Position numbers and translations under genes: made by a program. The notes beneath the pieces are model-generated. The model was not told the DNA's origin. It made no database searches and saw only the letters and a program-made list of their open reading frames with translations. Shown here one piece after another: positions 63,876 to 64,000 of a stretch of 64,000 nucleotides of DNA (position 1 is its first letter; every line of letters starts with the position of its first letter). Source of the stretch: Epiperipatus broadwayi (lineage: Eukaryota > Onychophora > Udeonychophora > Euonychophora > Peripatidae); contig JAQFVV010012974.1 of assembly GCA_028023455.1 (NCBI GenBank), forward strand, positions 61,001 to 125,000, written 5' to 3'.

Positions 63876-64000
63876 TATACTTATTTTGTATATGCTAAAT
63901 TTAAATTATTATATATTTCATATATTACAAATATTAATAAAATACAAAATATTCAATCACAAATGCCACAGAACATATATTTTATTACAGCCATCAATTA

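Overview
This is an A+T-rich, repeat-dominated stretch of a metazoan genome. It has no bacterial operons, ribosome binding sites or intact long genes. Interrupted genes with GT/AG introns, RTE-clade LINEs, a Penelope-like element with a GIY-YIG domain, tRNA-derived SINEs, long tetranucleotide microsatellites and a large inverted satellite array together point to an invertebrate animal. I cannot fix the phylum; a lophotrochozoan or cnidarian would fit.

Only one host gene is supported, on the minus strand. An 84-nt exon at 50363-50446 encodes the C-terminal half of an EGF-like domain. A 187-nt exon at 21180-21366 encodes most of a SUEL-type (rhamnose/galactose-binding) lectin domain. Both have consensus splice sites. 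The upstream exon ends in phase 1 and the downstream one begins in phase 1, so they can be spliced directly across an intron of about 29 kb. The product would be a secreted or membrane-anchored multidomain extracellular protein. I found neither its start nor its end.

The rest is intronic or flanking DNA filled with mobile elements. From left to right: a (ATCT)n microsatellite (2.45-2.86 kb); ribozyme-bearing repeats (3.0-4.0 kb); the C-terminal part of a LINE (5.9-6.7 kb); a tRNA-derived SINE with target-site duplications (8.2 kb); a tract of poly-C runs (10.2-10.6 kb); a second SINE (13.2 kb); a nearly full-length decayed RTE LINE (14.1-16.9 kb); an LTR-like promoter block (18.2-19.0 kb); the lectin exon; a MITE (23.6 kb); a ribozyme repeat with terminal inverted arms (25.2-25.7 kb); a foldback satellite of roughly 400-bp units (25.73-31.33 kb); a Penelope-like element with split inverted flanks (32.1-37.4 kb); a solo-LTR-like element (39.25-39.95 kb); a cluster of ribozyme repeats including a tandem dimer (40.1-42.3 kb); a duplicated 207-bp hairpin unit (44.0-44.4 kb); a possible LTR remnant (45.2-47.2 kb); a compound microsatellite (49.5-49.8 kb); the EGF exon; a long-TIR MITE (53.0-53.5 kb); another LINE 3' part (54.4-55.3 kb); a third SINE (56.3 kb); an RTE 3' fragment (59.9-60.5 kb); and a last ribozyme repeat (63.7 kb).

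The most interesting signal is an interspersed repeat family whose copies, on both strands, carry a type I hammerhead ribozyme motif. It has the CTGATGA box, a stem-loop II, the GAAA box, a very short self-complementary stem III and a matching stem I. Two copies lie in direct tandem with their ribozymes 475 bp apart. This is the arrangement of retrozymes, non-autonomous retroelements that make circular RNA. Most copies have lost catalytic residues, largely at positions explained by CpG decay.
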